DNA from: Oceanobacter sp045430275
Lineage (GTDB): Bacteria > Pseudomonadota > Gammaproteobacteria > Pseudomonadales > Oceanobacteraceae
Direction of reading: 5' to 3'
NCBI GenBank assembly: GCA_045430275.1
Contig: JAILXU010000013.1
Coordinates: 1 to 64,000, forward strand
Length of the DNA: 64,000 nucleotides
Shown: positions 53,679-62,700 of the stretch, piece by piece
Layout: every line of letters starts with the position of its first letter
Position numbering within the stretch: position 1 is the stretch's first letter
Notes under the pieces: model-generated
What the model saw: the letters and a program-made list of their open reading frames with translations, nothing else
Databases searched by the model: none
Told to the model about the DNA's origin: nothing
Program-made: the position numbers and the translations under genes

Positions 53679-53704
53679 ACCACAACCTCCAGCGCCAAAT
53701 GACT

Positions 53705-53821
53705 CGTTCCCATGCTCTGCGTGGGAACGCTACGGCGGCGAAGGTAACAAGGGCTCCCACGCAGGAGCGTGGGAGCCAGGTCAAACCCCCACCCGGCCTC
53801 CCCCTTCACAGGGGGAGGAGT
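53705..53821. repeat. REP-like palindromes between hsdS and hsdM
   Basis: CGTTCCCATGCTCTGCGTGG then GAACGC (53705-53731), GGGCTCCCACGCAGGAGCGT then GGGAGCCAGG (53751-53780), and a different hairpin GGCCTCCCCCTTCACAGGGG then GAGG (about 53795-53821). They separate two genes that are usually adjacent or overlapping. Confidence 0.85.
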
Positions 53822-53859
53822 CATGCTTTCGCTCTGGAGCCGTTGTGTATTTACCCCGC

Positions 53860-55449
53860 TCATTTGGTTTCTCCCAGCGCTTTCAGCAAACTGTCCAGCT
53901 CACCTAACGCCTGTTCCAGATCGGCTTTGGCTTCCTTCGCCAGTACATCCGGCTCTGGCAGGTTGGCGGCATCAACGCTGTCTTTGTCTTTTAGCCAGGA
54001 AATATCCAGCGAGTCGCCCTTGTTGTCGGCGATCCAGTCGCGGGAGAAGCAGCGCCAGCGGCTAACGCCGAGACTTGCCCCGGCGTTTTGAGCATCAAAC
54101 GACCAGTCGCCTTCGCAGCGGTTTTTCGGAGGCAAGCCTCCTCCTACAGAAGCGGTGTTGTTCTGACCAACGTAACAGCGTTCAAACGGCTCCAGATGCT
54201 TGTTCCCAAACGGGCTGCGCTTGCCAAAACTCGGCATATTGGTGCGCAGGTCGTAGACCCAGACGTTTTCTGTGCAGCCCTCTTCCTGATTCGGATTCTG
54301 CTCGCTGCCCTTGGTAAAAAACAGCACATTGGTCTTCACGCCCTGAGCGTAAAAGATGCCCGTAGGCAGGCGCAGAATCGTGTGCAGGTTGCACTTGTCC
54401 ATCAGGTCACGGCGGATGTCCGTGCCCTTGCCTGCCTCAAACAGCACGTTGTCGGGCAGTACCACCGCAGCACGACCACCGGGTTTGAGGTTGCGGTAAA
54501 TATGCTGCAAAAACGCCAGTTGTTTGTTGCTGGTGTCGAAGGTGAGATCGTCGCGGGTGATGCTGGCCTCACCGCCCTTGGCGGTGCCGAACGGCGGATT
54601 GGCGAGGATAATATCAGCGCTGGCCAGATTGGCCCCGGCCTGCCCCAACGCGTTGCCAAGCTGTACCACGCCCTCTTCGCCACCTTCCATACCGTGCAGC
54701 AAGCAGTTCATCAGCGCCAGCCGACGCGTGCCCGGCACCAGCTCAATACCGACATAGGCCTGTTTCTTCTGAAATTCCGCCTGCTTATCGGTCAGATCAA
54801 ACAGATCGTCGGTCTGCTCTTTGATGTGCTCATGCGCGGCAATCAAAAAACCGGCGGTGCCCGCTGCCGGGTCTTGAATCACCTCGCCGGGCTGCGGCTG
54901 AATGCAGCGCACCATGCTGTTGATCAGCGCCCGTGGGGTGAAGTACTGGCCCGCGCCGGACTTGGTTTCGTTGGCGTTCTTCTCCAGCAGCCCTTCGTAC
55001 AAATCACCAAGGCCGTCTTTCTCGTCGCTGAACCAGTCTTCGATCTCATCAAAGCGCTGGATGATCTGCTCCAGATGACGCGGCTCGCGCAGACGGGTCT
55101 GGGCATCGGCGTAAATGGCGCTGATCAGCGAGTCGTTATGCACCTGAATCTCCAGGGTTTTGCTGGGATCAGTCAGGTCAGCCACCGTGCGCTTGCCCGT
55201 GGAAAGCGCCAGCAAAATATTCTTGTACTCGTCCAGCAGTGGAATACCGGACTTGCTGTTCAAATCCGTCCAGCGACAACCTTCCGGCAGCGGATGGCTC
55301 TTCAACACACCCGATTCGGTGTTCTCATGCACCATCTTCAGAAACAACAGCAACACCAGCTCGGTGACGTAATCACTGTAATTGATGCCGTCGTCACGCA
55401 GTACGTCGCAGAGATTCCAGAGTTTTTGAACAATATCGTTGTGGGTCAT
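53860..55449 (-). CDS. hsdM: Type I restriction-modification DNA methyltransferase
   Basis: 529 aa N6-adenine methyltransferase. An N-terminal HsdM bundle (IVQKLWNLCDVLRDDGINYSDYVTELVLLLFLKM) precedes SAM motif I (DPAAGTAGFL, about 193-202) and the catalytic NPPF (284-287). Residues about 431-445 (NTASVGGGLPPKNRC) are encoded by a REP-like hairpin lying in frame, between the PFERCYVGQN and EGDWSFDAQ stretches typical of the family. The enzyme is probably still active because the insert lies beyond the catalytic core. AAGGA precedes ATG 55449. Confidence 0.95.
   Translation of the reverse strand: MTHNDIVQKLWNLCDVLRDDGINYSDYVTELVLLLFLKMVHENTESGVLKSHPLPEGCRWTDLNSKSGIPLLDEYKNILLALSTGKRTVADLTDPSKTLEIQVHNDSLISAIYADAQTRLREPRHLEQIIQRFDEIEDWFSDEKDGLGDLYEGLLEKNANETKSGAGQYFTPRALINSMVRCIQPQPGEVIQDPAAGTAGFLIAAHEHIKEQTDDLFDLTDKQAEFQKKQAYVGIELVPGTRRLALMNCLLHGMEGGEEGVVQLGNALGQAGANLASADIILANPPFGTAKGGEASITRDDLTFDTSNKQLAFLQHIYRNLKPGGRAAVVLPDNVLFEAGKGTDIRRDLMDKCNLHTILRLPTGIFYAQGVKTNVLFFTKGSEQNPNQEEGCTENVWVYDLRTNMPSFGKRSPFGNKHLEPFERCYVGQNNTASVGGGLPPKNRCEGDWSFDAQNAGASLGVSRWRCFSRDWIADNKGDSLDISWLKDKDSVDAANLPEPDVLAKEAKADLEQALGELDSLLKALGETK
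54115..54155. repeat. REP-like hairpin inside hsdM
   Basis: On the coding strand CTTCTGTAGGAGGAGGCTTG then CCTCCGAAAAACCGC, resembling the pseudomonad TGTAGGAG-GGCTTGCC-CGAAA repeat. It keeps the hsdM frame open. Confidence 0.65.
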
Positions 55450-55493
55450 GGGAGTCCTTGGGGAAACACGCTGTCAGGTGGCGAGTAAAAAGC

Positions 55494-55528
55494 CACTATT
55501 TTAACTTCAGGGCGAAATTAAAATAGTG
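55494..55528. promoter_or_regulatory. Inverted repeat upstream of hsdM
   Basis: CACTATTTTAA-N13-TTAAAATAGTG, a perfect 11-bp dyad 45-79 bp before the hsdM start. It is AT-rich and without a U-tract, so an operator is more likely than a terminator. Confidence 0.5.
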
Positions 55529-55595
55529 AAGCCAGGTGTTTTACTTTAAAGCTCCCCCTTGGCTGACAGAGCAAAAAATCGACATGTTCAGCAAG

Positions 55596-56138
55596 CTATC
55601 GGCTTGCATCCTTCTTGCCCTGCAGCATATCCCGAACCTGGTTAACGGAGTCGTTACGGGATTTTTCCAGCACGGGTCTGGGGAAAAGTTTGGCGTAAGC
55701 CTTCGAGTCGGTGTGAGAGCCAGATAGCAGGGGATGCAGTCGCACTTTCAGGTTCTGACTGGTTTCATGCACATTCACAGATTCTTCCAGTACATCCAGT
55801 AGCGCGCCTTCCAGACACTCTGGAGACCAGAGGATAATGCCAAAACCAGCTTCGGCTGCTTTCTTTGCTTTGACTGAAGAAGGAGGCAGGTCTGAATCCA
55901 GCACCAGTAATTTGCGGTTGTAGGCGGTATTGCGATATGTCCGTAGCGAATTGGTGATGATGACATCCGCAGAGCCACCGTCACCGGCTTCTATTTTCGG
56001 GCCTTTTTGCCCAGGCTGGCGCTGGTAAAACAGACCTTTCATATGGGTGATAAAGGCTTTGTCATCCGCACCTTCACCGACGACCAATAATGTGGTTTCG
56101 GCAACCGTGCGTTGTTTGTTGTTCTTGCGTCTGGCCAT
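55596..56138 (-). CDS. TOPRIM-like RloB-family protein
   Basis: 180 aa. A basic start (MARRKNNKQR) is followed by TLLVVGEGADDKAF, with the TOPRIM Glu, and later by LLVLDSDLPP, the DxD pair. The stretch SPECLEGALLDVLEE is typical of RloB/AbiLii-type TOPRIM proteins. It is probably a metal-dependent nuclease effector controlled by the ATPase encoded 18 bp upstream. AGGAAG precedes ATG 56138. The size fits RloB rather than the longer DUF4435 protein AriB of PARIS. Confidence 0.75.
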   Translation of the reverse strand: MARRKNNKQRTVAETTLLVVGEGADDKAFITHMKGLFYQRQPGQKGPKIEAGDGGSADVIITNSLRTYRNTAYNRKLLVLDSDLPPSSVKAKKAAEAGFGIILWSPECLEGALLDVLEESVNVHETSQNLKVRLHPLLSGSHTDSKAYAKLFPRPVLEKSRNDSVNQVRDMLQGKKDASR

Positions 56139-56156
56139 GGTGTGCTTCCTGCAAGG

Positions 56157-57341
56157 TCAGAGATCGGGTACGGCACCCAGTGCCCCGGCCATATATTTGG
56201 CGTAGAGATTGTCGTCGGCTCGCAAACCGGTAACCTCATCCAACCGCCAGGCTTCACTTTGCTGATTGTGCTTTTCAACCAAATACACCTGATGCTTTTG
56301 CAAACGATCCAGTACTTCTGGCGAGTGACAGGTAAAAATCAACTGCGCCTGATGGGGGTTGGTGTGTTCGAAGCGGAACCAGTCCATCAGCTCTGGCACC
56401 AGATGTGGATGCAGGTCGTTATCGAGTTCGTCGATGACGGCGATGCCACCTTGATGCAGGGTTTTCAGAATCGGCTCCAGTAAAATAAACGCGGACTGGG
56501 TACCGCTGGATTCTTCGAAAAACGGCAGTTCAAACTGTTGGCCATCCTCAGCCTGATGCAAACCGAATGGCAGATTGATGGTTTCTTCCAAACCATTGGC
56601 ATTGCGACCAACAACTTTCCGAATATCCACACCACTTAAGCCCAAATCAAAGCAGCACATGACTTCCAACATACGCTGTTTAAGTTCTGGCTGTTTTTCA
56701 AATTTTTCAGCGGTATAAACCACAGCTCCATGCTGAAAATGGCGGCGTCCGCTGCTGTGAACGTTGGTTTGAATACAATCAAAAAATTCCACCAATGGTC
56801 GCGCTTCTTTTACATCGTAGCTGTGAGCAGCACTGATCAAGGAGGCATTGCCACGTAGTTTTTCCGCCTGAGCCTTGGGAAACGGAAAACCTTTCTGTTT
56901 GAAGCTGTACCCGGTGTCTGTTTTCTCTCGCTTGAACAGATAACTGAACTGGCTGCTGGTTTTGGCAAACAGGGCTTCGCTGATGACTTCCTGTGGCGTC
57001 AGTTCAAGCTGGTAGCGGTAGTCGATACCAGCCAGCATAAACTCCAGTTCGATACGGGTCGGCTGCTCTTGCCGAAGCATATGTTGAGCAAAGGGAATCT
57101 CAGCATCCGGGTCATTATCCAGAAAGGATTCCGACACGAACCAGCTCAAAAACGCCAACGGCTTGAGTAACTGGGTTTTCCCGGAACCGTTGGCCCCGAC
57201 AATCGCAATGGCTTTGTTCCAGCGTTCACCGTCCAGCTCAATATCAAAACCAGACGGTGTCGGTTTTTTGCCGAGACCGAAGTCGATAATGGTTTCTTCC
57301 GCAAAGCTGTAGAAGTTCTCGAACAGCAGGTTTTTAATCAT
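56157..57341 (-). CDS. AAA (ABC-type) ATPase, RloA/AriA-like
   Basis: 394 aa from ATG 57341 (MIKNLLFENFYSF); a TTG start 12 nt upstream is also possible. Walker A GANGSGKT lies near residues 49-56. The C-terminal half has an ABC-like signature region (ESSGTQSAFILLEPIL), Walker B (GIAVIDELDNDLHP) and the switch His in FTCHSPEVLD. This is the AAA_15/OLD-like ATPase type found in RloA, AbiLi and AriA. With the TOPRIM partner it should form an abortive-infection sensor-effector pair, sitting beside hsdM. Confidence 0.85.
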   Translation of the reverse strand: MIKNLLFENFYSFAEETIIDFGLGKKPTPSGFDIELDGERWNKAIAIVGANGSGKTQLLKPLAFLSWFVSESFLDNDPDAEIPFAQHMLRQEQPTRIELEFMLAGIDYRYQLELTPQEVISEALFAKTSSQFSYLFKREKTDTGYSFKQKGFPFPKAQAEKLRGNASLISAAHSYDVKEARPLVEFFDCIQTNVHSSGRRHFQHGAVVYTAEKFEKQPELKQRMLEVMCCFDLGLSGVDIRKVVGRNANGLEETINLPFGLHQAEDGQQFELPFFEESSGTQSAFILLEPILKTLHQGGIAVIDELDNDLHPHLVPELMDWFRFEHTNPHQAQLIFTCHSPEVLDRLQKHQVYLVEKHNQQSEAWRLDEVTGLRADDNLYAKYMAGALGAVPDL

Positions 57342-57423
57342 ATTATTCAACAATCAACAGAATTTTGTGTATTTTGAATAAAAACAATAAATCATCAACC
57401 CTAAAAAGCAACAGACCCAATAA

Positions 57424-57627
57424 TCAGTGTGTCTCATTCAGCTTTTTAATATCTCGTTTCATGTTACGAATGGCCCGAAAATCACTGGGAGACTTTGAGA
57501 AAATCAAAGCCTTGCCGTTGAATGGGGAAATCAGTCGGTTGTGCTTCTTGCCACACACAAAACCCCACCCTTCTCGTACCAACCCCAACACCATATGATT
57601 CACATCTTTATCAGACGAGTACTTCAT
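57424..57627 (-). CDS. HicA-like small protein coupled to the viperin gene
   Basis: 67 aa. The pattern DVNHMVLGLVREGWGFVCGKKHNRLISPFNGK then SKSPSDFRAIRNMKRDIKKL resembles the HicA-like double-stranded-RNA-binding fold, including the G-x-x-H-N/K core. Such single HicA-like proteins also occur in phages without an antitoxin. The AUG overlaps the viperin stop (AUGA), with GGGAGG just inside the viperin gene, so expression is coupled. No HicB antitoxin gene is adjacent. It could be an RNA-binding accessory of the viperin system. Confidence 0.65.
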   Translation of the reverse strand: MKYSSDKDVNHMVLGLVREGWGFVCGKKHNRLISPFNGKALIFSKSPSDFRAIRNMKRDIKKLNETH

Positions 57628-58517
57628 ACAACCTCCCTGACGGAATGTGGCTGGTAGCGCGAGACGAACTTGCTGTAATCAAAGTGGATATCTGAAAGCG
57701 CGGCACCGGCTCCAACTTCCAGAATCGGACGGCTGTAGTGGTATCCGCTTTCAGGAGTAGTCGAATCGTTCTGGAAGAAACGCCCCTTGGGATCAATCAT
57801 CAGGTAAGACGCCCGCATATCGCTGTTATCTTCGGCAAACATAATGTCGACATACTGTTCATGACGATGAACAAAGTGTGTGTATTCCTGATCAGTCACC
57901 GCCAGATCGTTGGTGGTCACAGGCAACATACGCAATACCTTCCACTTGTCAGGTTTCAGGGTATCCAGAAGATCCGTGAAGTCCTCATGATGGTTATGCC
58001 GGTTGACCACGGTATTCATCTTGAACTGTATTTGCGGAAACAAACTGCGAACTTCAGACAACATCGAAGCCAGTGCATCAATATTCAGAATGAGACCATT
58101 GCGGTCACTACGGCCAATCAAGCGATTGCTGTTGTTATTAGCTGAATCCAGACTGATTCCCAGAACACTCAAGTAGGGTGCCATTGCCATCAAGCGTTCG
58201 CGAGTTAACAACGAGGCATTGGTGATAATCGACGTTTCCATACCCAGCAGGCTAGCGTATTCGATTAGCTGCTGGAGCTTGTCCGGATAGAGCAAAGGCT
58301 CGCCACCTGCAAAGTTCAGTCTCATGGGTGAACTGACACTGCCCAGCGTTGATTTCAGTTGGCTTACTTCTTCCAGTAGATCAAATCCCTTCTGAAAATC
58401 ATGAAATAGCTCTTTACCATCTGACTTTTGCCAGGCTGCATAACAATAACGGCAGCCATAGTTACAGGCTTCGGTGATGTGGTAGTTAATGACCAACGTC
58501 AATATTTCATATGACAT
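57624..58517 (-). CDS. Radical SAM enzyme, prokaryotic viperin (pVip)-like
   Basis: 297 aa from ATG 58517; the frame is open to 58619 but that part reads as random hydrophobic sequence. The cluster motif CNYGCRYC (Cys18, 22, 25) follows INYHITEA. Other viperin-type signatures are LNFAGGEPLL, LGISLDSANNNSNRLIGR, KMNTVVNRHNHHED, KWKVLRMLPV and DPKGRFFQN. Viperins turn CTP, GTP or UTP into 3'-deoxy-3',4'-didehydro chain terminators that block viral transcription. Substrate nucleotide cannot be read from sequence. It lies inside a restriction-modification locus and is coupled to a HicA-like gene. Confidence 0.85.
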   Translation of the reverse strand: MSYEILTLVINYHITEACNYGCRYCYAAWQKSDGKELFHDFQKGFDLLEEVSQLKSTLGSVSSPMRLNFAGGEPLLYPDKLQQLIEYASLLGMETSIITNASLLTRERLMAMAPYLSVLGISLDSANNNSNRLIGRSDRNGLILNIDALASMLSEVRSLFPQIQFKMNTVVNRHNHHEDFTDLLDTLKPDKWKVLRMLPVTTNDLAVTDQEYTHFVHRHEQYVDIMFAEDNSDMRASYLMIDPKGRFFQNDSTTPESGYHYSRPILEVGAGAALSDIHFDYSKFVSRYQPHSVREVV

Positions 58518-58791
58518 ATTTATAAGCCAGCAAAAAAGAAAAAAGACAAAATTACTCAAAAATAGATCACCGAATAAAAATCCAGTTAAAACAGAACATG
58601 AAACAATACAAAAACACACCCAACGATAGAGATCAGCATGTGATAAAAAAACTATTACCTACAAATGCAATAACATTAACTCAATGTTGATTACGGACAG
58701 GCCACTTGTAAAAACTGCCCTGTTTGGGCTGGTTCTCGTCCTTGCTGGAAGCAGGAACAAGATTAAGTTAATGACATTTCCTACAAGTGAA

Positions 58792-59721
58792 TCATTCTCT
58801 AAAATTCAAATCATACATACTTTCAGGGATAGAAATCCCATCAAAATCCACTTTCATATACCAAGACAAAATTGACACTTTATAAGCAACAATAATTAAT
58901 TGACAGCAATCCTCATCAGTGAGTAAACCCATATCGCCCAGATTGGATATAATCCCTAATAAAGGGACTCTCATACCAACTTTTTCTTTTCCTTTATTTA
59001 TATCTTCATTTGTCCAGCGATACCATTTTTTACTGGCGGAGTCTTCTAAATTACTTCCCATCGATTTATGATATAAATCAGCTTTATTAATATTCAACTT
59101 TTCAGAAAGACTTTCGCCAACATATTCCATAAAACATTTTTTCTGACGGAGTTTCCATTGATCACTACCTATTGGCTCTCCTTTATGTGGTTGATTCTCA
59201 GAACAGATATTTTTCAGTATAGCAACCAGCCGTCCCTCATCATATGTTCTTGAATTTATGACAGCCAAAACAACTGCCATAATTTGAAACTCATAAACAT
59301 CTACACTCATCCTATAAAAAACTGAATATTTGTCTAAAAAATCAAAATTCAAGCTACCTCTCATACGTTCAAACAACGCACTAAATCCGGTAATTTCAAA
59401 ATCTCGACATATTTCAGCAAGCTCGCCAAAATTTTTTCTAACTTCATGTTCATCCGAAATCTGACCTAAGCTAAAAAACCTTGCTGAAACATTAATTTCT
59501 TGATCACGAGTAACAGAGCCAGATTTATAAATATATTTTCTAACAGCCTTATTAATCTTATCTTTTGAATCCCAACTGCTGACCGTTTTAGGATCAACTC
59601 CAAATAACTCCGACAATATATTTTTCCTACCGACCTTATCATCCATCAATAAAAAAAACGTAGTTGAATAGACGGTCAGCCAAGCTTTTCGCCAAAAAAC
59701 AAGTTCAAGATCAGTCTTCAT
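58792..59721 (-). CDS. Unknown AT-rich protein of the defence island
   Basis: 309 aa, no signal peptide or membrane segment, mostly helical, rich in Lys, Ser and Asp. I do not recognise the family. A possible small helix-turn-helix is seen near residues 30-60 (NILSELFGVDPKTVSSWDSKDKINKAVRKY), which could make it a regulator. The strong GAGGAGGGG site supports ATG 59721. GC is well below hsdR and hsdM. It lies 73 bp after hsdR and 274 bp before the viperin gene. The 58518-58791 gap is AT-rich and probably holds the viperin promoter. Confidence 0.75.
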   Translation of the reverse strand: MKTDLELVFWRKAWLTVYSTTFFLLMDDKVGRKNILSELFGVDPKTVSSWDSKDKINKAVRKYIYKSGSVTRDQEINVSARFFSLGQISDEHEVRKNFGELAEICRDFEITGFSALFERMRGSLNFDFLDKYSVFYRMSVDVYEFQIMAVVLAVINSRTYDEGRLVAILKNICSENQPHKGEPIGSDQWKLRQKKCFMEYVGESLSEKLNINKADLYHKSMGSNLEDSASKKWYRWTNEDINKGKEKVGMRVPLLGIISNLGDMGLLTDEDCCQLIIVAYKVSILSWYMKVDFDGISIPESMYDLNFRE

Positions 59722-59794
59722 GCATCCCCTCCTCTATAGTCATCCATTATTGGAGTAACTGCGTACATCGAACAGGGACAAATAAAGGAAATTT

Positions 59795-62700
59795 TCACCC
59801 AACCCCCGGCCACACCGCTTCACCCAGTTCTTCCAACACTTGTTCCAGTTTGCCGCCAAGTACTTTATCGAGCTGCTTCGCACCGCCCTTGTCGTCAAAG
59901 CGTTGATTCACGAATTGTTGGTCGATGATGACTTCGTGTACCAGTTGTTTGGATAGGCGTTCGAGCCATTTACGTTGGGCGGGTGTCCAGTTGTGAAGGC
60001 TGTAGATGTTTTGCATGGCGTCTTGCACCCGTTGTTCGAAGGGTTTGAGTGCTTCGCCCAGTGCGGCGCGGCGAATATGGCCGATGATGCTGGCGGCGAT
60101 GTCCTGATTAGTTTGGTTACGCCAGGCGGCTTGCAGGTTGGCTTCGGTGTATCCGGCGTTGTCGAGCAGAATGCGGATATCTTTGAGCTGCGCTCGGGTG
60201 AGGTCGCGGGGTTTGTTGACCACCACGGCTAAAGCAGCGGATTGGTTGATTTGGGTGTTGATAAAGTCGCTGAAGCTGTCGAGGTAATCCTGCGGGCGCT
60301 GGTTGTTGCCGTAACTTTGCTCACGCTCAAGGATTTCATCATGGTGCTCAGAAATCACCGGCATGTGTCGGCTTCCGACTAATAACCGAACTTGTCCGAG
60401 TTGGCCGATAAGATTCTGATGCTGGTTGAGAAATGCCGCTGCTTGTTCCGGCCCAGACTGACGTAAGTGGCTGTGCAGGTGTTTGGGCTCAACTCCCCAG
60501 AGTTCGTGCAGCTCCTGGAGTTTTTGCTTCAGTTCACGCCCGCCGGTTTTTTCCGATGTTTGGTCGGCTTGCTGCTCCGCTTGTTGAGTGGCTTTGCGCA
60601 ATACCTGCATCACTTTTTGGCTGAGCTGATCCAGCACCACATCGGCCTGATTTTGCCCTGACTTCTCACCCGGTGCGTTGAGTGCCAACTTGCGTTTGTT
60701 GGGATCAGCCAGTTCATCGACCAGTTGTTCAATCGTGATGTTCGGGTCTTTCACCAGCGGCTTCATGGTATTGACGTTTTCCAGCGCAGCGTAGATATCG
60801 ACCGGGTCGTAGATGCGGAATACGGTTTTGCCGATGTCATCACAACGGCGGGTGGCGCGTCCGACCATTTGTTCGTACAGAATCCGTGAGCGCACCCGGC
60901 GCATAAACACCAGATTGCAGATTTTCGGTACATCGATGCCGGTGGTCAGCAGATCCACCGTGATGGCAATACTGGGAGATCGTTCGTTTTTGTAGCGTCG
61001 AATCAGTTGTTCGACTTTGTCACTCTGGCCGGTGATTTTGGCTACGGCGGCCTGATTGTATTCATCGCCGTAGAGGTCTTTAAATGCTTGGTCTAACAGT
61101 CGCTTCACCGTGTCGGCGTGCAGATCGGTGGCGCAGAAGATCATGGTCTTTTCGTCACCAGTTGGATCAAGTTCCTGTACCAACTGTTCACAAATCACGC
61201 GGTTGAAATTTTCGTTGATCACCCGGCGGTTAAAGGCGTCCACATCAAAACTGAGTTCGTCTTCCAGCTCACTGGTTTCTACTTCGCCGGTTCGGGTGTT
61301 AACAGTGTCAACGCTGTCGCCTTTTTCAAACTGGATGCCATTTTGGGTCAGCAGCGTCTGGTAACGAATGGGTGGCTCGTGGTCGATCAGCCAGTCATCG
61401 GCGACGGCTTCCCGATAGGAATAGGTGTACACCGGGCGGCCAAATATCTCGCTGGTGTGTTTGGCGGGTGTCGCGGTGAGACCAATGTTGACGGCATCGA
61501 AGTAGTCCAGCACCCGGCGGTAGCTGGACAGATATTGGCTGGCATCACGAGTAGCGAGTTCGCCTTCGGTCATGTCCTGATCCAGCGTGTAACCCCGGTG
61601 GGCTTCGTCGATGATGATGCAGTCAAAACGGTCGAGGGGCGGCGGATTGTCACTGGCAAAAATGCGTTTGACCATCGCCTGCACAGTAGCGACCTGAACG
61701 CGGGTTTCGGCCTCGGTTTGCATGTCGCCCAGCTCGGCGACGTTGTAGATTTTGCCAAGGGTGTGGTTTTGCTCCAGCGGCGCTTCGTTAAAGGCGTCCA
61801 GTGCTTGTTGGCCCAATGCGGTTCGGTCCACCAGAAACAGGATGCGCTTGAAGCGCTCGGCCTTCAGAAAACGATACATCAAACCAATGATGGTGCGGGT
61901 TTTACCGGTGCCGGTGGCCATGGCCAACAGGGCTTCGGTCTGACCGCGAGCCAGCGCCCGTTCCACTTCGATAATCGCCTGTTGCTGATAGCCTCGCAGC
62001 TTCAAATAACCAAAGGGCTCTTTATCTAACGCCTGCTCCGCCAGTTGTTGGCTGCGCTTGAGTTTGTCTTGCAGGCCTTCCGGGGTGTGGAAACCGGGCT
62101 GGGCATGTTTGAGGTTGGCAGGGCTGCGAACATCCCGAAACCAGGTGCCGGACTGCTCCGCCAATTGCTTCACATAAGGGCGGCCATTGCAGGCATACAC
62201 AAAGGGGACTTTGTAATGCCCTTCCTGATCATCCGGCCAGGCAATGGTCATGCCTGCCAGTTCCCACGCGGGTTGCATCTCCGGTGTGAAGGTCAGGCCC
62301 AGACTGTAACGCTCGGCTTGCGAGATTGCTCCCGCCACGTTTTTGGTTTCTCGCTTGGCTTCCACCACCGCCATCGGTGTGAGTCCGATAAACAGCACAT
62401 AGTCTGCTCGTCCTCTGTGCCGCTGGCTGCCCATTAACGTGTTGGCTGGCCATTCGGCGATGGCGAGGTTCTGACTTTTTTGCGGGCGAGCACCTTTGCG
62501 GTAATCCAGTGTTTGGGAATCCGCTTGCCAACCGGCGTCCTGAAGTTGCTGGTCGATCAGGATGCGGGTCAGTTCTTCGGTCAGCTCGATTTGTTCCGCA
62601 GCGGCTCGGGTTTGCTGGCGAATCTGACTGCGTTGTTGACTCAGGCTGGCACTGTCTTGTTGGGCTAGCTGCTGTTGCAGTTCGGCAATTTTGGCTTCGT

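Noticed and set aside
48612..53780. Possible CRISPR array from repeated GTTCCCACGC units
   Set aside because: Units are palindromic, in both orientations, with irregular spacing and no unique spacers of constant size; they are REP-like.
54088..55488. 466-codon plus-strand frame opposite hsdM
   Set aside because: Shadow of hsdM; no ribosome-binding site and no recognisable domain.
55596..57341. Firm naming as PARIS (AriA-AriB)
   Set aside because: The TOPRIM protein is shorter than typical AriB and the ATPase type is shared by RloA and AbiLi; only a family-level call is justified.
57424..57627. HicAB toxin-antitoxin system
   Set aside because: Only the HicA-like gene is present; no HicB-like frame lies next to it. 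It is kept as a viperin-coupled accessory instead.
58518..58619. Hydrophobic N-terminal extension of the viperin (membrane anchor)
   Set aside because: AT-rich, no ribosome-binding site, reads like untranslated leader; bacterial viperins normally lack the anchor. Not fully excluded.
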